A DNA stretch of 64,000 nucleotides, from positions 310,001 through 374,000 of the forward strand of contig NZ_CANLYD010000002.1 in NCBI RefSeq assembly GCF_947495315.1. The letters run 5' to 3'. Below, in pieces: positions 1 through 8,102 of the stretch. The stretch is from an uncultured Aquimarina sp. (GTDB lineage Bacteria; Bacteroidota; Bacteroidia; Flavobacteriales; Flavobacteriaceae). Both the position numbers and the translations under genes were made by a program. The notes under the pieces were generated by a model. The model ran no database searches. It worked only from the letters and a program-made list of their open reading frames with translations, and was not told the origin of the DNA. How positions within the stretch are numbered: the first letter of the stretch is position 1; each line of letters begins with the position of its first letter.

Positions 1-1854
1 GACCCTAATAATGATAACATTATGTATATGCCGGCAGGAAGTTCTATTTGGAGGAATAATGATCTCGATGAATTGCCTTTATTTACGAATACAAATGCAA
101 CAGAAAACTGGGTAAATCTCACAAATACAATAACTCCAGATGGATCTACTATAACTGCTTTGGAAGCTTCTAGATTTCCGGTAGCAAATAGATTATACTA
201 TGGTACAAATTCAGGAATTGTATTTAGAATGGATAATGCCAATATAGATAATCAACAGATAGTAGATATATCTACAGGAAAAGGGTTACCTGCAGGTTTT
301 GTTAATGATATTAATATAGATCCGTCTAATGCTGATCGTGTAATTGTTACATTCTCTAACTACGGAATTCCTAGTGTATTCATTACAGAAGATGGTGGTG
401 ATTCTTGGACAAATATCAGTGGTAATTTAGAAGAAAATGCAGATGGAACCGGTAACGGTCCTTCTGTCAGAAGTACAGCTTTCTTAGGCGGAAGTACTGG
501 AGTTGCGGGATCTAGGTTACAAAGAATATTTGCTGCAACTAGTACAGGTCTATATTCTACCAGAAGATTGAATGGACAAAACACTGTATGGAGAAAAGAG
601 AATTTTGCTATAGGCAATGCAGTGACTGATGAGGTAGTTACTAGAAAAGATGGGTTTATAGCGGTTGCAGCCCACGGAAGTGGATTGTTTAGTGCACGTT
701 TTCCTATAAATGCAAACCCATTACCAGAATCTTCTTTAACTACTGCATTTTTATTAGATGATTTCGGAGTGGACGAAAATAGCGAAGAAACAGTAATAGA
801 CGTAAACGGTTTGTTTGTACAATCACAGGGATTACCAATCGATATAGAGCTGACTAATTCTAATCCGGAATTAGTAACAGCAGTATTATCTGGTAATACG
901 TTAACATTATCCTATGCTCCTAATTCCGTTGGGGCTTCTTCTATTGGATTGGTAGCAACCTCTGGAGAGGAACAAGTTTCGGAAGGTTTTACAGTTACTG
1001 TATCAGAGCCCTCAATCTATGAGCAGACGAATACTCAGATAGGAACATTACCATCCCAGAATTTCTTAGATTTTGGAGGATTAGCGCAGTCAGCGGATGA
1101 TTTTACGGTACCCGAAGGAAATACATGGAATATTGATAGAGTATTGGCATTTGGAGGACTTCGAGGAACCCCTTCTTTTGATAATGTAACAATAGTAATT
1201 TTCACAGATGACGAAGGATTGCCAGGAGAGGAAATTTATAATAGTGGTGGCATTACACCAATATCAGAGCTTAATAATTCAAATCTAAATATTCTCTTGC
1301 CAGAAATAGTAACCCTAAAGAGCGGTAAGTATTGGATATCGGTATATGTAAACCTTGCTTTTAATCCTGGTACAAGCCAGTGGTTTTGGGCTTCGCAGGA
1401 TAATGTTATAGGAGAAGAAACACAGTTCAGGGATGCAGCTAATATTTTTGGATTAGGGGCAACAGATTGGTCAACAGGTTCTTTAGTATTTGAAAGAACA
1501 CCTTTAGATCAAATTTTCCAAATTTTTGGTGATATTATAGGCTCCGATATAGAACCTATTGGTCCTGAAGCTGAAGTTCCATTAACTACATTGGATTTTG
1601 CAAAAGATATTGCTGTATACCCTAATCCATCGAGTAATGAATTTTTCTTTAATCTTGGAGACACAATTTCGAAGTCAAGTAAAAGTGTAAATATCAATAT
1701 TTTTAATAGTACAGGTAATTTAATACATACTATATCCGATGTTAATTCTAACGCTAATATTACTTGGGACGCATCGAGTTTAGCATCTGGGTTATATTAT
1801 GCAAAAATCTCAGGAACAAACACCAATACTGTTGTTAAATTGCTAAAGAGATAG
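1..1854 (+). CDS. BNR-repeat secreted protein with T9SS sorting tail (5' partial)
   Basis: The frame is open to the left edge, so the N-terminus lies outside the window. The visible 617 residues start inside a sialidase/BNR-type propeller, with Asp-box-like repeats such as TEDGGDSWTNIS and 'DPNN/DPSNADRVIV' strand pairs. A putative beta-sandwich region (about residues 250-340) follows, then a second sandwich (about 345-520). The last 80 residues are a type IX secretion C-terminal sorting domain, recognisable by DIAVYPNPSSNEF and the closing GLYYAKISG...VVKLLKR. Family knowledge says such tails direct export across the outer membrane and surface attachment. The substrate of the propeller cannot be read from sequence. 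A strong hairpin terminator follows the stop codon. Confidence 0.85.
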   Translation, partial: DPNNDNIMYMPAGSSIWRNNDLDELPLFTNTNATENWVNLTNTITPDGSTITALEASRFPVANRLYYGTNSGIVFRMDNANIDNQQIVDISTGKGLPAGFVNDINIDPSNADRVIVTFSNYGIPSVFITEDGGDSWTNISGNLEENADGTGNGPSVRSTAFLGGSTGVAGSRLQRIFAATSTGLYSTRRLNGQNTVWRKENFAIGNAVTDEVVTRKDGFIAVAAHGSGLFSARFPINANPLPESSLTTAFLLDDFGVDENSEETVIDVNGLFVQSQGLPIDIELTNSNPELVTAVLSGNTLTLSYAPNSVGASSIGLVATSGEEQVSEGFTVTVSEPSIYEQTNTQIGTLPSQNFLDFGGLAQSADDFTVPEGNTWNIDRVLAFGGLRGTPSFDNVTIVIFTDDEGLPGEEIYNSGGITPISELNNSNLNILLPEIVTLKSGKYWISVYVNLAFNPGTSQWFWASQDNVIGEETQFRDAANIFGLGATDWSTGSLVFERTPLDQIFQIFGDIIGSDIEPIGPEAEVPLTTLDFAKDIAVYPNPSSNEFFFNLGDTISKSSKSVNINIFNSTGNLIHTISDVNSNANITWDASSLASGLYYAKISGTNTNTVVKLLKR

Positions 1855-1871
1855 AATAACAATTAATTATG

Positions 1872-1905
1872 AAAAAAGGAGTTGATTTAATTAACTCCTT
1901 TTTTT
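1872..1905 (+). terminator. Rho-independent terminator of the BNR protein gene
   Basis: AAAAAAGGAGTT pairs with AACTCCTTTTTT across a short AT loop and runs into a T-rich tract, 17 bases after the stop codon. It argues against the upstream ATG at 1869 as the start of the next gene, because that ATG lies within the hairpin. Confidence 0.85.
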
Positions 1906-1919
1906 ATTTTAAAGATATC

Positions 1920-2411
1920 ATGAATAAACTAATGTATATAGGCTTGATTATAATTTTATTTTCTTGTAAATCAAATAGTATTGCTCAAGAAAAAGAAAAG
2001 AGTAATACTGAGAAGCCAAAAGTAGAGAAGCCAAAGTTTGGAGATCAAAATGACAACGAAGTAACTAAATTAAATGTTACTTCCAATGATCAAATATCAC
2101 CAAATACAGTACACCTTACAGGAATTATTCTCAAGGTTTTTGAAAATAAGTCTATTTGCGGAACTTTATATGAGGTTACCGCAATGGTAAAAGTAAAAAG
2201 TGTTATTGGTTCAGGCTCAGGTATTGTTAATATGATCTCATCCGAACAAGAAGTTCTTTTTGGACTTACTAAAAATCAACTAAGGAATTTTGAAACATTA
2301 CAAAAAAAAACTGATGCAAATCAAGAGATTAATCTTGTGGTGTTGGAGGTTTTATGTCAAAACAGTAGTAAGACAGCTTACCAAATCATTAGTTTTACAC
2401 CTAAAAATTAG
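1920..2411 (+). CDS. small lipoprotein, function unknown
   Basis: The protein has 163 residues from the ATG at 1920. An in-frame ATG at 1869 lies inside the preceding terminator and would bury the signal peptide, so 1920 is preferred. The N-terminus MNKLMYIGLIIILFSCKSNS is a lipoprotein signal with its lipobox Cys near residue 16. A Lys/Glu-rich linker follows, then a compact domain (about residues 60-160) with two cysteines, which I do not recognise. Its stop codon lies 2 bases from that of the convergent zinc-ribbon gene. Confidence 0.7.
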   Translation: MNKLMYIGLIIILFSCKSNSIAQEKEKSNTEKPKVEKPKFGDQNDNEVTKLNVTSNDQISPNTVHLTGIILKVFENKSICGTLYEVTAMVKVKSVIGSGSGIVNMISSEQEVLFGLTKNQLRNFETLQKKTDANQEINLVVLEVLCQNSSKTAYQIISFTPKN

Positions 2412-2413
2412 TT

Positions 2414-3532
2414 TTATTGTTGATCACCATAAGTATTTGATAACCAAACAATCAGGATGATTATGGCAATAATAAACAGGCTAAAGAAAAATATTTTCCA
2501 AAAAGAATAAGGTCTTTTTCCGGAGATCTTTCCTGTTTGTCCATTGACAAAGAAATTGTATTTCTTTCCATTATATTTATAAGCACTGATATAAACAGGA
2601 AGTAAGATATGTTTAAAGGTTTCTTCTGATAAACTCATATTAATAGAATGTACCCGTTGCGTATCGCCACCAATATCGTGACATGCCCAAGAGCGTGCTA
2701 TCGTTTCGGCTTCTTGCGTAGAAGACAAATGACCATCTTTTAAAGGAATTGTATATTTTTCAGTAACAAAACCAGCCAAAAAACTAGTATTGAATGTCTC
2801 TAAAGACTGAAGATTCCAATGAGCAATTTTAGTGGGTATTGGATTTTTACGCTGATGTGAAGCTTTTATTAAGGTATCATCTACAAAACCACTAATATTA
2901 CCGCTTGCTGAAGTCCATCTGGTTCTTCTTTCTTGTCTTGTTCGTTGTACCGATTTTCCATTAACTGTAGTGGTATAGGGAACACTTACATAATAATAAT
3001 CCCCTCTTTGTCCTGTATAAGTTGCATATAATTGTGCGTCAAATGTCCAATAAGGAAGATACAGGCCTTTGGTATATTCTGGATCTAAAGCAGCTTTCTG
3101 AAGATTATTAGGAGCAAACCATAATCCTTTTACCCATTTAGAAAATATCTGATGCGATTTTTTTTGATCAAATTGAAATGGCAAAACAGCACCAGGAAGA
3201 ATCCAATCTTCTTTGTAAGCATCTTCTATGATCAGAGGCATTGTGCAATATACACAGTGCAGTGATTTATAATTTTCTTCAATATGCTGGTTTGCTCCAC
3301 AATTCTTGCAATGGAGCATCATAATTTCTTCAGAATGAGAAAGGGATCCCATTTCATTCAAATACGGCTTTAATTCTAATTCTTTAAAACCGTCTTCGTG
3401 CTGTACAATAGTTTCCTCATGGCCACAATAATCACATGTAATCTGGGTAGTTCCCGGCTTATAGGTTAGCTCGGCACCACAATTAGCACAAGATTTTTTT
3501 TGTTCAGAAAAGGCTTTTTTTTCTTCTTCCAT
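2414..3532 (-). CDS. zinc-ribbon membrane protein (YdjG-like, TFIIB-type ribbon)
   Basis: The 372 residues contain two zinc ribbons near the N-terminus: CANCGAEL...CDYCGHEE (about residues 15-40) and CKNCGANQ...CVYCTMPL (about 75-100). A soluble domain of about 200 residues with many aromatic residues follows, then a single membrane helix close to the C-terminus (IFFFSLFIIAIIILIVWL). Proteins of this type are often annotated as PriA/TFIIB-like zinc ribbons. In Bacillus they sit beside an SPFH protein (YdjG next to YdjI), and here too the SPFH gene is directly upstream on the same strand. A role in membrane stress or membrane-domain organisation is inferred from that pairing only. It has no helicase motifs. 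Confidence 0.7.
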   Translation of the reverse strand: MEEEKKAFSEQKKSCANCGAELTYKPGTTQITCDYCGHEETIVQHEDGFKELELKPYLNEMGSLSHSEEIMMLHCKNCGANQHIEENYKSLHCVYCTMPLIIEDAYKEDWILPGAVLPFQFDQKKSHQIFSKWVKGLWFAPNNLQKAALDPEYTKGLYLPYWTFDAQLYATYTGQRGDYYYVSVPYTTTVNGKSVQRTRQERRTRWTSASGNISGFVDDTLIKASHQRKNPIPTKIAHWNLQSLETFNTSFLAGFVTEKYTIPLKDGHLSSTQEAETIARSWACHDIGGDTQRVHSINMSLSEETFKHILLPVYISAYKYNGKKYNFFVNGQTGKISGKRPYSFWKIFFFSLFIIAIIILIVWLSNTYGDQQ

Positions 3533-3569
3533 GTAGGAATTATAATACTAAAGGTTTTACAAAATAGTT

Positions 3570-3596
3570 CCTTCTTCCGTCTTAGACAGAAGAAGG
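3570..3596. other. intercistronic hairpin between the SPFH and zinc-ribbon genes
   Basis: CCTTCTTC pairs with GAAGAAGG, with further pairing (GTCT/AGAC) inside. It lies in the 103-base gap between two same-strand genes and has no clean T-run. It may be an attenuator or a processing/stability element rather than a full terminator. Confidence 0.45.
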
Positions 3597-3635
3597 CTAG
3601 AATAAGGATGTCTTTATTAACAGAATATTGTTTTT

Positions 3636-4772
3636 TTATGCCCCTGGTAATGGAGGAGGAGTACTTCCGCCCAAGAATGATTTTAACTCTTCTACATCTT
3701 TAATAGCTGTCCAATTGGCCATTCCTTGTTTCCAGACTAAAGAATCTTTATTGACTGTTCTATTGGCAAATAATACTTTTAACTGATCAAAAGATACAGG
3801 TCCGGCTTGCTGACCATTAGAAGCATAGAAGTACTGAACCTGAACTGGCATTGGCGGAGGAGCAACAGGAGAAGTTTGCTGAGGTTGTACTTGCTGTTGA
3901 GCAGCCATTGGGTTCATCATACCACCCATTTGTTGAGCAAGTACAAAGCCCATTCCCATTCCCATTCCAGCTCCGGCAGTACCACCTTCATTAGCAGCTG
4001 CAGCTTCGATAGCCTTAGCTGTTTTAAACTTGGTTAATTTATCAAGATCAAGCTTGTCAATTCTACTATATTCGAAGATTTCTTTTTTCAAATCTTCAGG
4101 CATTGAAACATTTTCAATGAAGAATTTTTCCAAAGAAATACCTACAGAGTTAAATTCAGGCTGCATTACTTCCTTGCAAGTTTCTGATAATTCTGTTGTA
4201 TTAGCGGCATATAGTTCTATAGGGAAGTTGGCTTCTCCTACTGTATCCGTAAAACGAGTAGAAATTAAACTCTTAAGATGCTCATTGATTTCGAAATTGG
4301 TAAAATTAGCATCTGTACCAACAATATCAATGATAAATTTTCCGGGATCATTAACTTTAAAAGCGTAGGTTCCGAAGGCTCTGATTTCTACTAATCCAAA
4401 GCGATCGTCATTAAGTGTTATTGGGTTTTTTGTTCCCCATTTTTCATCAGTAAATAGGTGGGTGTTTACAAAATAGACTTCTGCCTTAAAAGGACTATTA
4501 AATCCATATTTCCAACCTTTTAAGGTTGTTAAAATTGGTAAATTTTGAGTATTTAACGTATATGTCCCAGCTTCGAATACATCTGCTAATTGACCTTCAT
4601 TAATAAAAACAGCTGTTTGCCCTTCTCTAACTATTAACTGAGCACCGTTTTTTATTTCGTTTTGATAACGTTCGAATCTATGTACAATGGTGTCCTGAGT
4701 GTTGTCTAACCATTCTATAATATCTATAAATTCATTGCTAAGCTTCTTCTTTATTTCGTCAAAAATTCCCAT
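3636..4772 (-). CDS. SPFH-domain protein with C-terminal GYF_2 domain (YdjI-like)
   Basis: The 378-residue protein has an N-terminal SPFH/Band-7 domain (about residues 20-245, beginning with MGIFDEIKKKL and GAQLIVREGQTAVFINEG). This is the family sometimes called virion core protein or YdjI. A Gly/Met/Gln-rich linker follows (about 260-305). The C-terminus is a GYF_2-type domain (about 312-368, with YASNGQQAGPVSFDQL and VWKQGMANW) ending in a proline-rich tail. There is no transmembrane helix, so peripheral membrane assembly is likely. It is co-oriented with, and upstream of, the zinc-ribbon membrane protein, matching the known SPFH/zinc-ribbon pairing. Confidence 0.8.
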   Translation of the reverse strand: MGIFDEIKKKLSNEFIDIIEWLDNTQDTIVHRFERYQNEIKNGAQLIVREGQTAVFINEGQLADVFEAGTYTLNTQNLPILTTLKGWKYGFNSPFKAEVYFVNTHLFTDEKWGTKNPITLNDDRFGLVEIRAFGTYAFKVNDPGKFIIDIVGTDANFTNFEINEHLKSLISTRFTDTVGEANFPIELYAANTTELSETCKEVMQPEFNSVGISLEKFFIENVSMPEDLKKEIFEYSRIDKLDLDKLTKFKTAKAIEAAAANEGGTAGAGMGMGMGFVLAQQMGGMMNPMAAQQQVQPQQTSPVAPPPMPVQVQYFYASNGQQAGPVSFDQLKVLFANRTVNKDSLVWKQGMANWTAIKDVEELKSFLGGSTPPPLPGA

Positions 4773-4857
4773 CGGTGAGTTGATTTATAATTCGTGTTCT
4801 AAAACTACAAAATAGGATGCTTGTGTAAAAATTAATTTTGAGTTAATTCTAAAAAAT

Positions 4858-4890
4858 ACAACCTCTTTATGCACAGCATAAAGAGGTTGT
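4858..4890 (-). terminator. strong hairpin terminator (minus strand)
   Basis: A perfect 15-bp stem (ACAACCTCTTTATGC and its complement) with a 3-base loop is followed on the minus strand by ATTTTTTAG. It lies just after the end of the pseudogene and so terminates minus-strand transcription before the SPFH gene. Confidence 0.85.
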
Positions 4891-4916
4891 ATGGTACAAA
4901 AAGGTAAATTTATAAA

Positions 4917-5445
4917 TTAATCATTAAGATTATAGAATTTTTTAACAGCTTCATAATCCCTGTAATCAACAGAAGATCTTCCAGTCGGAATATTTAGGAG
5001 GTATAATTACATATCTTAATCTATTGCCTCTTGCCGGGTCAATCTGAAACTCGGTAAGATCTCTGCTAAGTGCTTGTACTCTAATACTAATATCACTAGC
5101 AGCAGAAGCCTCACTCCCAAAACCATAAGTAAATTGAGCTCCTCTAAAATTTAATGCAGGTAATAGATATACGTTTCCATCTCCAAAACCTGTAAAATAT
5201 ACTAAGATAATCTAGGTGTTTTTGATACTAAAAGCTGAAGGAAGTTGAGGTGGAAAGTCGATTCCCATAAATTTTAAGGAGGAAGAGTTTCCAGTAAAGT
5301 CTGCTGGGATCCATTCGCTATATATTACTTCGGCATTGCCGTCTTCACCGTCCTCTCCGTCGGTTCCATCTTCTCCATCACAAGAAGTCATTATTAAAGC
5401 AGAAGCAATCAATATATAGGTTAAAAATTTCATTGTTGTTTTCAT
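4917..5445 (-). pseudogene. broken collagen-like lipoprotein (paralogue of the gene at 5618-6166)
   Basis: The reading frame starts at 5445 with MKTTMKFLTYILIASALIMT, lipobox TSC and short GxD collagen-like repeats, then stops at an in-frame TAG at 5212-5214. Beyond that stop the same frame stays open and protein-like (IILVYFTGFGDGNVYLLPAL, later ISIRVQALSRDLTEF). Around 4985-5005 the frame must shift once, after which it ends convincingly as PTGRSSVDYRDYEAVKKFYN...ND and stops at 4917. Restoring both lesions gives about 175 residues, the size of the neighbouring paralogue. Two independent lesions favour real decay over a single base-call error. The DYxDYEAVKKFYN ending is, from family memory, typical of flavobacterial collagen-like lipoproteins. 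Confidence 0.8.
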
Positions 5446-5502
5446 GATTTTGAGTTTTAATATTTTTAATTAATGTATATAAGTATAAAGAGGTAAGTAT
5501 TA

Positions 5503-5560
5503 GATCTAAAAAAACCTATCCAATTGGCTGAGATAGGCTTTTGATAGGTTTTTTTAGATC
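5503..5560 (-). terminator. long hairpin terminator between the two collagen-like genes
   Basis: GATCTAAAAAAACCTATC and GATAGGTTTTTTTAGATC form a perfect 18-bp stem around a 22-base loop. The stem is A/T-rich on both sides, so it could work in both directions. It separates the intact gene at 5618-6166 from the pseudogene. Confidence 0.8.
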
Positions 5561-5617
5561 GAAGGCTATTTGATCCATTTAATTTTAAATAGCTTAATTT
5601 TTTGGAAATTATTTGTG

Positions 5618-6166
5618 CTAAAATGTTTCCTTAACAATTATTTTCCCATTCCATCCTCCTGGGTCCAATAGAACACCTGTAGATGTACCACCATTGGTTT
5701 CTACATAGATTTGTGCAGTGTGATCTCCTGTCCCCAGATCTTCAAACAAATCAAAAATAGAAATGAACTCGCTAGAATTACTTGTTCTTATTACACCGTT
5801 ATTATTGAGAGTTCCTGGATTACCATCGACTCTAATCTCAAATCTAACTCCCGATGTTCCTCCAGCAAAAGTTCCTCCAGATACATTGGAGTTTAGAAAA
5901 ACTTCAATGTTTGAATCATCATAAACCTTAGTAAAACTTAGTGGGGGACCTACTGGATTAAAAGTATCAGTTGCGGTTATGGAACCTGAATTCAGACTAC
6001 CTGATTCTGTATAAATGGATTCTCTTGTTGGTCCGGGAATTCCTTGTTCCCCTTGCGGCCCTTCTGCTCCATCCATACCATCTTCACCATCACAAGAAGC
6101 AGTGGTTAATACTAAGGCAAAAGCCATCATTACATACGTTAAAAATTTCATTGTTGTTTTCATCAT
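5618..6166 (-). CDS. collagen-like lipoprotein
   Basis: The 182-residue protein begins MMKTTMKFLTYVMMAFALVL with the lipobox TASC, followed by GxxG collagen-like repeats (about residues 27-48: GEDGMDGAEGPQGEQG). A beta-rich domain of about 130 residues follows (GSITATDTFNPVGPPLSFTK, later GDHTAQIYVETNG). The start could equally be the second codon. The first ten residues and the DNA around the start match the neighbouring pseudogene closely, so the two are a tandem duplication with diverged C-terminal domains. It is likely surface-exposed or periplasmic; its ligand is unknown. Confidence 0.75.
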   Translation of the reverse strand: MMKTTMKFLTYVMMAFALVLTTASCDGEDGMDGAEGPQGEQGIPGPTRESIYTESGSLNSGSITATDTFNPVGPPLSFTKVYDDSNIEVFLNSNVSGGTFAGGTSGVRFEIRVDGNPGTLNNNGVIRTSNSSEFISIFDLFEDLGTGDHTAQIYVETNGGTSTGVLLDPGGWNGKIIVKETF

Positions 6167-6285
6167 TTTAAGTTTTGTTGTTTAAAACTTAGTGTTAGTG
6201 AAAACAAAAAGGTAAACACATACAATAAGAAACTTGATGCTTATGAGTGTTTATAATTAAAAAAGAGCGCTATATTTATATTGTA

Positions 6286-7974
6286 CTACAGACCTTTAGG
6301 AATGGCATCGATTAGTTTTTGTGTGTATTCCTTTTTTGGGTTTGCGTAGATGTTATCCGCATCTCCTTGCTCTTCAATTTTACCTTGATTCATAACCAAT
6401 AATTGATCAGACATATATTTCACCACGGCCAAATCATGAGATATGAAAATATAGGTAAAACCAAATTTTTCTTTTAGTTCATTCAGTAAATTCAAAACTT
6501 GTGCTTGAACCGAAATGTCCAGCGCGCTTACGGATTCATCACAGATGATTAATTTTGGCTGGAGCGCTATGGTTCTTGCAATTCCTATGCGTTGACGCTG
6601 TCCACCGCTAAATTCATGAGGATATCGGTTAAAATATGCTGGGTCTAATCCAACGCGTTCTAATAGATTAATGGTTTTTTCTTTTCGCTCTCCGTTATTG
6701 TCATAAAGATTATGGGCTTTCATGGGTTCCATAATTGCTTTACCAATTGTTAAACGTGGATTAAGAGATGCAAATGGATCTTGAAATATTAACTGAATCT
6801 CTTTTCTTAAACTTCTTATTTCTGAAGAAGAAATTTTTGTAATATCCTGACCTTTATATAAAATCTCGCCGCTATTGGCTTTGTCTAATTGTAGAATTGT
6901 ATTTCCTAAAGTAGATTTACCGCATCCAGATTCTCCAACAAGACCTAAGGTTTCACCTTCATATAATTTAAAGCTAACCCCATCAACCGCTTTAAATTCT
7001 TTTTTACCAAACAAACCCACTTTGGAAAAAAAGGTTTTTTCTACATTTCTTACTTCTAATAGAGGAGGTTTGCTGTATAATCCTTTGTGGTGTTGTGTTC
7101 GCTGTGTTTTAGTAATAACCTCTCTTTCCTCGGTCTGATCGGTAAGGTAATCTTCTATGGTAGGTAAATTTTTAAACCTAACGTCAAGTGATGGTCTGGC
7201 ATGAATTAATGCTTTGGTGTATTCTTTCTGTGGATTACTAAAAATTTCTGATGTAGCACCATATTCTACCATTTTACCTTGATAAACCACCAGAACTTTA
7301 TCTGCAATTTCGGATACCAAAGATAAGTCGTGAGAAATGAAGAGAATGCTCATTTTATATTCTTTCTGTAGATCTTTTAACAAACCAATAATTTCTTTCT
7401 GTACAGTAACGTCTAATGCAGTTGTAGGTTCATCAGCAATAAGTAGTTTAGGCTTACAGGCAATGGCCATAGCAATCATTATACGTTGTTTCTGTCCACC
7501 ACTCAGTTCATGAGGATAGGAATTATAGGCGCGAATGCTATCAGGGAGTTTTACTTTTTCAAACAAAGAAAGCACTTCTTCCTTGGCTTCGGATTTTGAC
7601 AAAAGAGTGTGCTGCAACAATATCTCTATAACCTGTTTACCACATTTCATAGATGGATTAAGAGAACTCATGGGTTCCTGAAAAATCATAGCGATTTCAT
7701 TGCCTCGAATAGATCTTAATGTTTTAGTATCCAAATCAAGCAGAGAATGGTTATCATAAAGGATTTGTCCAGAAACTTTTGCTGTATGCGTAGGAAGTAA
7801 TCCCATAATGGCTAGAGAAGTCACTGATTTACCACTTCCGGATTCTCCCACAACACCTAAGATTTCATCAGAATTGATATCAAATGAAATATCATACAAT
7901 ACTTGGGTTTCTTTTTCCTCAGAAGAAAAAGAAACGTTTATATTTTTAACAGAAAGTAAAGCATCAGTATCCAT
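6286..7974 (-). CDS. peptide ABC transporter, double ATP-binding protein (YejF-like)
   Basis: The 562 residues carry two complete ABC ATPase domains. Domain 1 has Walker A GESGSGKS (43-50), signature LSGGQ (157-161) and Walker B LLIADEP (177-183). Domain 2 has Walker A GESGCGKS (347-354), signature FSGGQ (455-459) and IICDE (476-480). Both end in the oligopeptide-transporter C-terminal extension (NPQKEYTKAL, NPKKEYTQKL). This fused DppD-DppF arrangement is that of YejF in oligopeptide/microcin C uptake. No permease or binding protein lies nearby, so partners must be encoded elsewhere. Confidence 0.9.
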   Translation of the reverse strand: MDTDALLSVKNINVSFSSEEKETQVLYDISFDINSDEILGVVGESGSGKSVTSLAIMGLLPTHTAKVSGQILYDNHSLLDLDTKTLRSIRGNEIAMIFQEPMSSLNPSMKCGKQVIEILLQHTLLSKSEAKEEVLSLFEKVKLPDSIRAYNSYPHELSGGQKQRIMIAMAIACKPKLLIADEPTTALDVTVQKEIIGLLKDLQKEYKMSILFISHDLSLVSEIADKVLVVYQGKMVEYGATSEIFSNPQKEYTKALIHARPSLDVRFKNLPTIEDYLTDQTEEREVITKTQRTQHHKGLYSKPPLLEVRNVEKTFFSKVGLFGKKEFKAVDGVSFKLYEGETLGLVGESGCGKSTLGNTILQLDKANSGEILYKGQDITKISSSEIRSLRKEIQLIFQDPFASLNPRLTIGKAIMEPMKAHNLYDNNGERKEKTINLLERVGLDPAYFNRYPHEFSGGQRQRIGIARTIALQPKLIICDESVSALDISVQAQVLNLLNELKEKFGFTYIFISHDLAVVKYMSDQLLVMNQGKIEEQGDADNIYANPKKEYTQKLIDAIPKGL

Positions 7975-8078
7975 AGAATCAAAACTAAGTAAATTTAGCC
8001 AATTCCAACTAAAGAAATGAAATGTAGTGAGCTAGTGTCTAAGGTTTCTTTTAAAAGCTATTTTGGTGTGATATTTGC

Positions 8079-8092
8079 TATATTTACGTTTC
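8079..8092 (+). promoter_or_regulatory. promoter-like 14-mer upstream of the histidine kinase
   Basis: TATATTTACGTTTC lies 11 bases before the ATG. It resembles the Bacteroidota -7 box (TAnnTTTG) with a final mismatch. The identical 14-mer occurs at 41572-41585 before hemB. I see no well-spaced -33 TTTG. Confidence 0.3.
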
Positions 8093-8102
8093 AAAGAATA
8101 CT

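Noticed and set aside
3500..3703. 67-codon plus-strand ORF over the zinc-ribbon gene start
   Set aside because: It is antisense to the start of the real gene and the end of the SPFH gene, crosses the intercistronic hairpin, and has no plausible product.
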